Origin: Canna indica
Lineage: Eukaryota; Streptophyta; Magnoliopsida; Zingiberales; Cannaceae
DNA length: 64,000 nt
Assembly: GCA_034359265.1 (NCBI GenBank)
Contig: CP136896.1
Location: 6,913,501 to 6,977,500 of the forward strand
Direction: 5' to 3'
In this document: piece by piece, positions 34,506 to 44,481 of the stretch
Numbering within the stretch: the first letter of the stretch is position 1
Layout of the letters: each line of letters starts with the position of its first letter
Notes under the pieces: generated by a model
Databases searched by the model: none
What the model saw: the letters and a program-made list of their open reading frames with translations, nothing else
Told to the model about the DNA's origin: nothing
Position numbers and translations under genes: made by a program

Positions 34506-34882
34506 ATGGAGGCTAAGAAGACAATTGTGTTCTCTCTCCTCCTGGCGCTGATCATTTTCGCTTCCGGTATATATTCCTTTCTCGTTCCTTTTTTCACAAC
34601 AAATATAGTGATTTTTTCGGTCCTAATATAAATATATGTTTTTTTTAAAAAATAATTAACGATCATAAATTAAGTTTATTTTTAATTAATTAGATAGTTT
34701 GATTTTTAATTTGTGCAGAAGAAGTGTCACCTGTTAATGCTGAGACGTGGTGTGTGAAGTTTATTCATACTTTCCGTAGCTTCTGCAAGAGTAGCAAATG
34801 CAACGACGAGTGCTTGCAAAAAGGATATCAACGGGGGAGATGTGTCAATCCCATTAGTTGTTTGTGCTCCAAAACTTGCTAA
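34506..34882 (+). CDS. Defensin-like cysteine-rich secreted peptide (two exons)
   Basis: Exon 1 is 34506-34566, ending at CTTCCG before GTATAT. Exon 2 is 34719-34882, after TTGTGCAG. Joined (phase 1) they encode 74 residues. Residues 1-20 form a hydrophobic signal peptide (MEAKKT then VFSLLLALIIF). The mature part has eight cysteines spaced C-x10-C-x4-C-x3-C-x9-C-x5-C-x1-C-x3-C, the plan of cysteine-stabilised alpha-beta plant defensins, including the C-x3-C and C-x-C pairs. The intron right after the signal sequence is the usual place in this family. Family members are secreted, and many act against fungi or in pollen-pistil signalling; which applies here cannot be told. All expected cysteines are present and there is no premature stop, so the gene appears intact. 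Neighbours are transposons. Confidence 0.88.
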
Positions 34883-35336
34883 GGCAATCATTCATGCATG
34901 AATATATTATATATAAGAGCACCAAGCCAATAATGGTGTTGTTATATATTAATTTCATAATGGAAGTAAGTTGTTGAAAATAAATTGGAATATCCGAACA
35001 CCAAATGAAGAATGTATCCAAGTGTTATATGAAGTTGATGAATTCTGTTTGCTCCGCCAATTTTGGCACAGTTGTATTCTTGGAATTGGAGGTTAAAAAA
35101 TCATGCAAAATACATTGATCTGACTAAATTAAATTGTACGCCAAATGATCGAATTAAAGAAAATTAATAAAAATACCTCGCTATTCGCTTCTAAAATAAA
35201 ATCTATCGTTACTAAAGCTCTAATGACAAATTCACTTACTTAATCTAGAGCAAATAATAAACGAGCAATTCAAACACACTAATTTATAGTGATTCGACTT
35301 CTAACCAAACCTACATCCACTATCTAAATTCTCACT
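34883..35336. other. 3' flank of the defensin-like gene
   Basis: This should contain the 3' untranslated region. The last eight bases (TTCTCACT) are the left flank of the following MITE. No other feature was recognised. Confidence 0.4.
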
Positions 35337-35672
35337 TAGGGTTGTTCACAGGTCAGGTAAGGTCGAGTTTAGGAAAAAATCTACCCAACCCGACCAAGTG
35401 TAATTGGGTTGGGTCGGGTCGGGTAGTCGAGTTTATCCATTTAGGTAAAAATGAGTTTTTAAAAAATAATTTTAATTTTTTTAAAAAAAATAATTAAAAA
35501 TAAATATTTTTTAATATAATAATTTAAAAATAACTAAAAAATATAAATAATCGGATCATTGGATTGGGTCTCAGATCATCAAGTTTCAAAATCTAAAACC
35601 CGATTATGGTCGAGTTTGGTCAGGTCGGGTTCTCGGGTTCATTGGGTCGGCTCGACCCAATGAACATCCCTA
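35337..35672. mobile_element. hAT-type MITE (336 bp)
   Basis: The ends are TAGGGTTGTTCA and TGAACATCCCTA. The flanks TTCTCACT (35329-35336) and ATCTCACT (35673-35680) match at 7 of 8. GGGTCGGGT motifs on the left are mirrored by GGTCGGGTTC and TCGACCCAA on the right. No tRNA-like core was seen in this one. Confidence 0.85.
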
Positions 35673-35878
35673 ATCTCACTTAGAATTTTAACTAATCTAA
35701 TAGATTATAATGTTCCTCGTAGAGGATTTACACCGAAAGATTACAACCTTCTTTCCAATGGCACTTTCACCACCTCAAGCTCTAAGGAAACATGTCATGC
35801 CCCGATTTCAAGGTCACGTGACCGATCGAAAATACCACACATACCCCGAAGCCTAACTAACAAACAATGACATATATA

Positions 35879-36120
35879 CACTACTAGAAATTTGGTCTTC
35901 AGCAACGGCCGCTCAAGCCGTTGCTATTTGCAACGGCATTCTTACGGCCGCTCGAGCCGTTGCAGATATGTTGTATCTGCAACGGCTTTCTAACGAACAT
36001 GCGAGCCGTTGCTGATGATGTTAATTATCAGCAACGGCTTTCTAACGGACAAGTGAGCCGTTGCTGATGATAACTTATTAGCTACGGCTTTCTAACGGGC
36101 GAGTGAGCCGTTGCTGATAA
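35879..36120. repeat. 5' subterminal repeat block of the CACTA element
   Basis: About ten copies of GCAACGGC or its complement GCCGTTGC occur in 220 bp, mostly paired head to head (for example CAGCAACGGCTTTCTAACGG followed by GTGAGCCGTTGCTG). In En/Spm, such motifs bind the TNPA-type protein during excision. Confidence 0.9.
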
Positions 36121-36562
36121 GTTTATATAGGTCGCGGATCGCGCCCGACCCTTCTTCCTCCCGCTGCTGCCGCCTCCTCCTCCCGCCTCTCGCCGACGCC
36201 GACGACGCCTCTTCCTCCTCCCGCTGCTGCCGACACTGTCAGGTATACATCGTCAGCCGGCCGTCTCTTCCCGTTGCGGCCGGCGGGAAATTCGACCGAA
36301 ACCCTAAAAATAGGGTTTCAGCCGACGGCGGTCGGCCGATGGCCGTCGCCGGACCTTGTACAGTGGCCGGACAGTGTGTCCGGCCACTGTACGCCGGCGC
36401 CGGAGTCCACCTGACTCTGGCGCCGGAATTTGTAGATTAATATGTATTTTTAATTGTTAATTAATTGTTAATTAATTATTTAATTAATTATTTAGATTCA
36501 TTGTTTAATTTGTTAGATTAATTATTAGGGTTTAGATTAATTTTTAGGGTTTAGATTAATTT
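36121..36562 (+). other. GC-rich leader region of the CACTA element
   Basis: This has CT-rich repeats (CTTCCTCCTCCCGCTGCTGC occurs twice) and a possible splice donor CAG/GTATAC at about 36241. It probably contains the promoter and untranslated first exon of the TNP2-type gene. The open frame through it lacks homology to a known protein. Confidence 0.45.
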
Positions 36563-36719
36563 CGGAATTGTCCACTTCGGACGCGCGCCGGAATCGTTCA
36601 CTTCGGATGCGCGCCGGAATCGTCCACTTTGGACGCGCGCCGGAATCATCCACTTCGGACGCGCGCCAAAATCGTCGAATTTGGACTCGTGTCGGAATTG
36701 TCCAATATGGACTCGAACT
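36563..36719. repeat. 26-bp minisatellite, about six units
   Basis: The unit reads CGGAATCGTCCACTTCGGAC followed by GCGCGC. The first four copies are close to consensus and the last two diverge (ATTTGGACTCGTGT). It is GC-rich within an otherwise AT-rich intron-like region. Confidence 0.9.
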
Positions 36720-36935
36720 GTCTCGAAACATTTAGAAAATAATCATCCATCCGACGAGTTGATATGTTTCACGTATGCATCGATGAGTCGGATATGATTT
36801 AGCAAAACCTTAGATCCGTTCGGGGATTGTATGTTCGTGTAAAAGAAGTAGATGATCTTTTATACGACGTACAATTCTTGAATTGTCCCTGATTGGACAA
36901 TTTGGGAATATAGTTATTTCTACTGAACTTACGTT

Positions 36936-37077
36936 CTTATTTTAACTGTTAACTAATTATTCTAAATTTCGGCAACATCTCTCTTGTTCTCCGATACGCG
37001 CCCAGATGATATGCGTATTCGGAGAACTGTAGGGAGATGCTGCCGAAATTTAGAATGAAGTTAGCGGTTAAAATAAG
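36936..37077. repeat. Long inverted repeat (hairpin) upstream of the TNP2-type gene
   Basis: The left arm CTTATTTTAACTG...TTCGGCAACATCTC...GTTCTCCGATACGC pairs with the right arm GCGTATTCGGAGAAC...GAGATGCTGCCGAA...CGGTTAAAATAAG. The arms are about 65 nt each around a short loop (CCCAGATGATAT), with few mismatches. It ends 96 bp before the TNP2 start codon. Confidence 0.85.
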
Positions 37078-37173
37078 TACTTAGTGCAATATAAATAATA
37101 TAAATCCCGAATGGAATAGGACAATCTCACCTAAAGACATTAACCAAAGAAATTATCATTGATTGACAAAATC

Positions 37174-40100
37174 ATGTCGGCTGATCGAAGTTGGATGTGC
37201 CGACGTCTTCATCGTGGAGCTTTAACGAATGAGTTTCGATTAGGCGTAATGTACTTCCTAAATTTCGCATATTCGAATCGGAATTTCGTTAGCATCAGTG
37301 ATCAAATCCGATGTCTGTGCCGCATCCGATGTCAAATCCGATCCTATCATTCAGACATATGGTGAATCTTTCTCTGCTGGTGCTTCTTCATCCAGTCAAT
37401 GTAATCCCTATAGAACTATGATACTTGATAGTCTTGGGGGTCAATTCCACCTGAATGATAATGTTGATCGGCCAGTTCTTCAGATATTAGTCCCACCAGA
37501 TACTACAGCGGTTGATATCACAGAAGTACAAACTGCGGTAGAGATTGAATTACCGAATAAAGAAGCTGCAGAATTTTACGAGATGTTGAAAGCTGCCGAT
37601 GAACCTTTCTATGAGAATTGTCCTAAATACACTAGGTTTTTAGCAATGACACAGCTCTTAAACATCAAGGCCGATTGTAATATCAGCGGAGTTGCGTATG
37701 ATCGGATTGCTGGATTGATTAATGGAATGCTGCCTACTGATAACAAGTTTGAGCCAACTTTTTATAAGACTAAAAAGCTAATGAGAAAATTGGGGCTTGG
37801 GTGCGAAAAAATACACGCGTGCCAAAATAATTGCATTTTATATTATAAAGAAAATGTGCCGTTGGATAAATGCCCTATATGTCAACATCCTCGTTACAAG
37901 GAGAAGAAATCGGTCCGACAGAAAAATATCTCGTTTAAGGTGCTTCGGTATTTTCCACTAACACCGAGGCTTCAAAGATTATTCATGTCGGAAAAGACAG
38001 CCCCTTACATGAGTTGGCATGCAAGAAGTCATGATGATACAATAATGACTCATCCATCTGACAGTGAAGCATGGAAACATTTGGATACATATTATCCTTC
38101 ATTTGCTAGGGATACTAGACATATCAGATTGGGATTGTGCACAAATGGTTTTAATCCGTTTGGACATTCTGCAACTCCTTATTCAGTTTGGCCAGTGCTG
38201 TTGACAGTTTATAATTTGCCACCGTCAATGTGCATGAAAGATGAATTTATTTATCTTTCGATGATTATTTCGGGTCCTAAGGGTCCGCGAAAAGAAATTG
38301 ACATATTTCTCAGACCCTTGATAGATGAATTGAAAATATTATAGACTGAGGGAGCTGTCACTTATTATTGTCATCGGAAGCAAAACTTCAATTTAAAGGC
38401 CGCGGCCTTGTGGACAATCAATGATTTCCCGGCGTACGGCATGTTGTCTGGTTGGAGCACTCACGGCCGACTCTCTTGTCCGTATTATATGGAACACTCT
38501 AAATCAATCAGTCTTCAGAACGGACAAAAAATCTCATTCTTTGATTGTCATCGTCGATTCCTACCGGTTAATCATCAGAATCGAAGGAATCGTAATAAAT
38601 TTACTAAGGGCAGAGTCGAAAGAGATGGGCCACCACCGATGTTGTCTGGTGAACAAATGTTAGCACGTGTTTCAGCACTTCCAGATATAGTATTTGGTCG
38701 CAATGAAATAGTGTCAGGTTTTGGCCAAACACATAACTGGGTGAAAAAAAGTATCTTTTGGGAATTTCCCTATTGGAGTTCATTATTGATTCGACATAAT
38801 TTAGATGTCATGCACATTGAAAAAAAAGTGTTTGATAATATTTTCAACACTTTGATGGATGTTTCCGGAAAAACTAAAGATAATGTCAAAGCCCGACATG
38901 ATATGAAAATACTTTGTAAAAGACCAGAGTTGGCGTTACAAGAGGTCAACGGACGATATCTGAAACCGAAGGCCCAATATGTGTTAAATAAACAACAGAT
39001 CAAAGATGTTTGTCAATGGATAAAAGAACTCAGATTACCCGATGGATATGCTTCAAACTTATCTCGATGTGTGAACGTCGATGATTGCAAAATATCAGGG
39101 ATGAAGAGCCATGATTGTCATGTATTCATGCAAAGATTACTTTCGATCGCATTTCGAGATCTTCTACCTGATAATATTTAGGGTCCGTTGACTGAATTAA
39201 GTATGTTTTTTAGAAACATCTGTGCAAATGTCCTTCGAGTCGAAGATATGTCAACACTTGAAAATAATATTATTGAAATCATATGCAAGCTGGAGTAGTT
39301 TTTCCCTCATGAATTTTTTGACTCGATGGAGCATCTACCGATACACTTGGCATACGAGGCACGAGTTGGTGGCCCTGTTCAATATCGATGGATGTACTTA
39401 TTTGAAAGATACATGAATCGTCTGAAGAAAAAAGTAAAGAACACCGCAGCTGTTGAAGGATCAATATCTAAATCGTATATCATCCAAGAAATTTCAACAT
39501 TCTGCTCATTTTACTTTGAATCGACAGTACAGACAAGATTTGATCGTCTTCCACGTAACGACGACGGGGGTGTTCGACATTCAGATGGATGTTTAAATAT
39601 TTTGTCACTCTGGTCGTGCTTTTGGTTCTCGTCCATCTCGACACTTAAGCGATGAAGAGTATCATTTGGCACACTTGTATGTATTACTCAATTGTCCAGA
39701 GATTGAACAATTCATTGAAATATTTGACATTGAGATGGTGCAAAAATACTCTATTCACAACGATGAAGAATTGGAGAGATTACGAAATCGTGATTTCCCT
39801 ACTTGAATTCAGACTTACAGCAAAGATCACAGAGCTAAAATAGATGAAAGAATATTTGAGTTTGTTAGTGGACTGTCGCGACTTGTGTTGTGCTATAGCG
39901 GATATTTTGTTAATGGGTATAAATTTCACACGGTTGAATGTTCATTTACAAAGAAGACGATAAATGCAGGGGTCTGTGTGAAAGGGACAACCTATGTTGA
40001 ATGTGATATGGATTTTTATGGACTGGTGGAAGAAGTGATAGAGTTGCACTACTTCGGCTTGAAATCAGTGATTCTATTTAGATGTCATTGGTTCGATACA

Positions 40101-40538
40101 ACAGAAATGGGCATGAAAGTTCATCCAAAATACAAACTTGTTGAGGTTAATTACAAATCTAAATTGGCAGCAAATGAGCCTTTTATATTGGCATCACAAG
40201 CCGAACAAGTATATTACGCGAAGTATCCGGCTCGAAATAAAGATAGAGCATATTGACGTGTAGTCTGTAAGACAAAAGGTAGAGGAAAAATTGATCCGAT
40301 AGTAGGAGAAAATGAGCTGATATCTGATATGACACATGGTTTCTATCAAGAAAATGATCCTCCTGCTGTAGATCGTATTATTCCAATACTCGAGGATGCA
40401 GACACAACATCAATTCAATTAGAAGTTGAATATGCTGATGATGACGATCATGAAATTGAGGAAGCTGGAGATGAAGAAGATGAAGAAGAGGAGGAAGAGG
40501 AAGAATTCGAAGACTATTATTCAGATGATGAGGAATAA
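37174..40538 (+). pseudogene. TNP2-type CACTA transposase, broken by five stops and frameshifts
   Basis: The ATG at 37174 opens the transposase-associated domain (SADRSWM, LTNEFRLGV, FLNFAYSN). Its frame is lost near 37300, where part of that domain also seems missing. The main frame then runs through the Transposase_21 (TNP2) domain, with CPICQHPRY, WPVLLTVYNLPP and TINDFPAYGMLSGWSTHG. Next are a DUF4218 domain (MKSHDCHVFMQRLL, MEHLPIHLAYEA, ISTFCSFYFES) and, after a 1-base shift near 39600, a DUF4216 domain (VEEVIELHYFG, VHPKYKLVEVN, EQVYYAKYP). The C-terminus is a long Asp/Glu run. In-frame stops are at 38342 (TAG), 39179 (TAG), 39296 (TAG), 39804 (TGA) and 40254 (TGA). The intact enzyme would cut the element ends in the nucleus. 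Family assignment is firm. Confidence 0.92.
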
Positions 40539-40613
40539 TTGTAAAGTATATATTTTATTAAATATATCTCTACTATTTATACAATAATCTGATTATATGT
40601 CTGTTCGACAGAT

Positions 40614-42149
40614 ATGTCTAGTCGTGGTTATCGACGCAAGAGAGCTTCGGAGTCTCCAATCGGTGAGACTCCTACACTTACTCATGCTGCTGATCCTTCT
40701 GTTGCTGATCCTCATGCCAATGATACTGCCGAGGCTAGTACATCCAGACGCAGGCGGCCACGCGGGCCGAACAGGTGGCAGCCTCCACCAACCACAGAGT
40801 CACGTAGATTGATTAGCGTGATTGGGGGGCAGTAATATATCATGAATTATGAATCATTACAAATTCATTATATCATAATATAATATTAAAATTTATTTTT
40901 GTTGTGCAGGTTCGAGCAAGAAGAAGTGCCGAGGAGCATTTCTTCTATTATTCGACGATACATGCACGGGGCATGGCCTACGTGGTCTCACGTGCCTAGC
41001 GAGCACGTCGACATGTTATGGCGCGAGTTTGAGGCACGTATTATTATTATTTTTACATGCATGATGATTAATATTGGTACTGATATTATTATTTTGCAGG
41101 CTCGCTATACATGGGCCGAGGACCAAAGGCCCTTCATTTACACTGCTTGGGAGGCTATTTCCCGAGCAAGGTACAACAGGCAGCTGGGGCAGGCTCAGTC
41201 CCAGGCAATGGCTCGAGCTGGGACCACTAACATCGCGGAGACTCAGGGATACGGCCCCGATTGGATTACTCTGGATATATGGGACCAGCTCGTGGGAATA
41301 TGGTCGACAGATCGATGGCAGGAGGTTTCTCGGAATGCGGCTAGAAATCGCATGTCGGGGGGAGCAGCGCGTCACACCGGCGGCTCTGTTGCATTTGCAG
41401 TGCACGCAAACCGTATGGTAAGTATATCTTTTAATTATATATTTTATTTGTTACTATGTGTACTAATTAATGTATTTGTTTTGTAAATGTAGACGACGGT
41501 GTCGGATGACGGGAGTGTCCAGCGACCCTCCCCGATGGCGGTGTTTGAGCGGACTCACCGTCGAGCACATGGGACGGGGGAGTACATCGACAACCGCGCT
41601 GCATACATTATGGTAACTATATATTTGTTTAAATTATTCATTATATATTTATAATTTAAGTTTTATGATCAATATTAAACAAAAAATCATACTCGAGTAG
41701 GAGACCTACAGCCAGACGGTGGTGCAGCGCGGGGGTACCCCGAGGACTTTGACGCAGCAACGTGGGTCGAGGCCGCAGGTGGTTGGGACCATGGCCGCGT
41801 ATATGGCTTCGCAGATAGTGGTCATGCGCGAGCCGTACTAGGGCCACTTGGGGCACCGACCCCTCCGGTCGCTGGTGAGCGGCCGTCCACCTCTAGATCC
41901 AGTTATGATCATAGTAGCAGAATAAGGACTCTAGAGGACATGGTCGCGCGTCAGACTGAGATAATGGAGCACCAGAGTCAGATGATAGCGGATATACAAG
42001 CTATGCTACGCAACATGTCAGGTCATCCCGAAGCAGGCATCTCTTCGGCATCATCTAATCCATCGTCCTCGAGTCAGTCCACGTCGGTGTACACTCAAGC
42101 ACTCCAGACCCCGCCATATGATCCAGGCCATCCTCCATCGTCATCATGA
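40614..42149 (+). pseudogene. CACTA second gene: Transposase_24 (Ptta/En-Spm) protein, five exons, one frameshift
   Basis: The exons I read are 40614-40831, 40910 to about 41034, 41100-41416, 41493-41612 and 41701-42149. Exon junctions 1/2, 3/4 and 4/5 keep frame with GT-AG introns. The donor of exon 2 reads GAG/GCACGT where GTACGT would be expected. The protein starts with a basic, Pro-rich segment (RRRRPRGPNRW), then the Transposase_24 core (WPTWSHVPSEH, DIWDQLVGIW, SRNAARNRMS, HTGGSVAF). The last exon opens with ETYSQTVVQRG, and after one missing base in the C run at 41738-41741 continues EDFDAATWVEAAGG to a Gln/Met-rich coiled coil (VARQTEIMEHQSQMIADIQA) and a Ser/Pro tail. The family corresponds to the TNPA-like accessory protein that binds element ends. 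Confidence 0.85.
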
Positions 42150-42419
42150 GATTTTTTTTATATTGACTTTGTTACTGAGATATTGGACTTGTTTAATTTA
42201 TTTTGTTTGGATATTGATACTTCAATTTTGCATTTGAATAGTTTCTATACTATCGTGGATAATTATCAATATAAATATAATTGTTTTGATGTATATCTTG
42301 GTGTGTTTGTGATGTGTGAATGAATGTGTGTATGAGTGTATGGGTGTGTGAGTTATGTATCAGATAATGTATCAATGTATCAATGGAAATTTTAAATTTT
42401 TATTTTTTTCGTTACCAAG

Positions 42420-42785
42420 TTCACATCATCAGCAACGGCTTTCCCACGGCCGTCCGTGGGAAAGCCGTTGCTAAAAGTGTATCGAAAGCCATTGCTGATG
42501 ACCTACAGCAACGACTTAGCGACGAGATTTTACTAACGGCGTTGCTACGGACTCAGCGGCCGTTGCTATTAATGTTATCAACAACGGCTCCGGGTCCGTG
42601 GCAAAACCATTGCTGATAATATTATTAGCAACGGCCCGAGCGGCCGTTGCAGATCCGTTGCTAAGTTATCAGCAACGTGATTTTCTGCCACGGCTCCATT
42701 GCAACGGCTCGGCCGTTGCTGATGATCTTCAGCAACGGCTCAGCAACGGCATCAGCCGTTGCTGATGCCCATTTTTCTAGTAGTG
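42420..42785. repeat. 3' subterminal repeat block of the CACTA element
   Basis: About twelve copies of GCAACGGC or GCCGTTGC, often as facing pairs (CAGCAACGGCTTTCCCACGG facing CCGTGGGAAAGCCGTTGCT). This mirrors 35879-36120. Confidence 0.9.
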
Positions 42786-43175
42786 ATACTCATATCAAAG
42801 GAATGCATAACTATATAAATACTCGTTTGGGTTCAACAACATGCAAAAAGGGAATAAGACTTAGATCAAATGTGTAAAATGTAAACCACAAAATGCACCA
42901 ACTATTCAAAGACTAAACGGGACTCGAACGCCCTAAGTTACGATTGGGGAAAATCTCACCGCTAAGCTTGTGTCGTCAACCGCATCAAGCACCATGAACC
43001 TCACCTGAACATGCATACATAGGCAGGAGGGCGTGAGTTTACAATTCAATGAGTGGTTAATACCGCCCTCTCAAACATAAATAATGTAGTAAGCAATAAC
43101 ATAGTTAACAGACTAAAGTCATAACATGATAATCATGCTCTCAAGTAACTCATCAAGTCATTGCATACTTTGGTT
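42786..43175. other. Host sequence at the CACTA insertion, repeat-like
   Basis: The phrases AAACATGTCATGCCCCGA (35790-35806, left of the element) and GGAGGGCGTGAGTTTACAAT (43026-43045, right of it) look like parts of one dispersed plant repeat that the CACTA element split. This is a resemblance from memory. No gene was recognised. Confidence 0.4.
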
Positions 43176-43882
43176 TCGTTTGGTTGACATGGGAAGTAAC
43201 TTTCTGCATAAAGTTACAATTCACATGAATTAACTTTCTCTATTTATTTCACGAAAAATATCCAAAAAGTATTTGGTTGATAAGAAAAGTTAATTCATAG
43301 GAAGTGCAACTTTCCCGCCGGAACAAGTTTGGTTGACATGACTATTTCCTATGAAGTACATATCAAATGACCAATATACTCTTTTAAATCTCTTTATAAA
43401 ATAATAATTTAATTTATATGCATTAGTATATATATGAAAAAAATAAATTTATCTATAAATTAATATTTTAATATATATATATATATAATATAATTTTTGC
43501 ATATATAATTAATATAATATATACTTTATTATATATGAAAAATTAATTTTTATTTATAGTTAATATGAAAAAATTATATATTTTTATTAAAATTAAATTA
43601 AATTAAATATGTAAAGAATTCAAGGATTATCTAATCTATAATGTTGGGAATATAAATTATAAATTATGTACTAAATGCAAATGTGACGGTAAAATTAACT
43701 TTTTCTTTCAAATACAATGCAGGAAGTGCAACTTACCTAGGTAAGTTACTTTTTGCATTTTGCAGAAAGTTGCACTTACTTAGGAAGTTGTACTTGCATG
43801 AAGTGTGTCAACCAAACATGAGCTTTTTTTGCTACTTCTTGGGAAGTACAAATTCTTGTAGAAAATAGTGTCAACCAAACGA
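43176..43882. mobile_element. MITE with ends TCGTTTGGTTGACA
   Basis: The left end TCGTTTGGTTGACA pairs with the right end TGTCAACCAAACGA. Inside, GGAAGTAACTTTCTGCA-type motifs on the left are mirrored by TGCAGAAAGTTGCACTTAC on the right. The middle is very AT-rich (ATATATATAT). Superfamily and target duplication were not resolved. Confidence 0.7.
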
Positions 43883-44481
43883 GGTATATATATAGCAGTT
43901 ATGATATCACACTAATAATCATACTATTGCATAGAATTCATGATATCACATTATTCTCTCGTCGAACATGTGCACTAGCCGCTATAAGCCGCGGCCTATA
44001 GCCGTTGTCCGATATGGTAGGGAATGTATATCCAACTAGCCACATACGGTAGGTAGTCGGTGTGGCCTCCCGCACTACCACCCGGCTCATTGTCATATCT
44101 TCGGGGTGATCTCTGTCACCGAATGGGCTTTCGGAGCCGTCTCTTCGGGGCATACCCCATCACCAGACGGAATCAATACCTAGTGTCGTCTCTTCGGAGC
44201 ATCTCGGTCACCAGATGAGTTTCTGGGGTCGTCTCTTCGGGGCACTTCCCTGACACCGATCAGAATCACACATCAACCCAACATCATCTCTTCTGGGCCT
44301 CCCCCGTCACTAGATGGGCCTTTAGAGTCGTCTCTTCGGGGCATCTCACCCCATCATTGAATGGAGTCACAAAACATCACCCACATGCATAACATGTAGA
44401 ATACAACAATTTAATTTGCGTTAGAAATACTAATAGCATGATTAATATCATCGGCCCTCTTGTGAAAGATAATATTATTTC
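43883..44481. other. Repeat-derived sequence before the foldback element
   Basis: 43940-44090 is GC-rich and unremarkable. 44090-44350 is a short tandem array (listed separately). The last ten bases, ATATTATTTC (44472-44481), are the left target duplication of the next element. Confidence 0.45.
44092..44350. repeat. Tandem units with GTCTCTTCGGGGCA and CACCAGATGG
   Basis: About six degenerate units, 43-55 bp each, alternate CGTCTCTTCGGGGCAT with CCCGTCACCAGATGG variants. They have no coding continuity. They probably belong to the same dispersed repeat as 43000-43090. Confidence 0.75.

Larger units (their letters stand above)
35879..42785 (+). mobile_element. CACTA (En/Spm) transposon, 6.9 kb, with both ends intact
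   Basis: It begins CACTACTAGAAAT and ends TTTTTCTAGTAGTG. The flanking triplets are both ATA (35876-35878 and 42786-42788), the 3-bp duplication of CACTA elements. Subterminal regions carry dense GCAACGGC/GCCGTTGC motifs. Two plus-strand genes lie inside, as is standard: a TNP2-type transposase (37174-40538) and a Transposase_24 (Ptta/En-Spm) gene (40614-42149). Both are broken by point changes. With intact termini, it could be moved by a related active element. Confidence 0.95.

Noticed and set aside
34412..34666. Minus-strand open frame over the defensin-like gene
   Set aside because: It spans the first exon and intron in antisense; no domain, whereas the plus-strand spliced reading has a signal peptide and eight correctly spaced cysteines.
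36111..36440. Open frame in the CACTA 5' region as a separate gene
   Set aside because: It covers the CT-rich leader and crosses a probable splice donor; no protein similarity and atypical low-complexity content.
35879..42785. CRISPR-like array from repeated GCAACGGC motifs
   Set aside because: The spacing is irregular, the motifs occur in both orientations and lie at both ends of a CACTA element in a plant genome.
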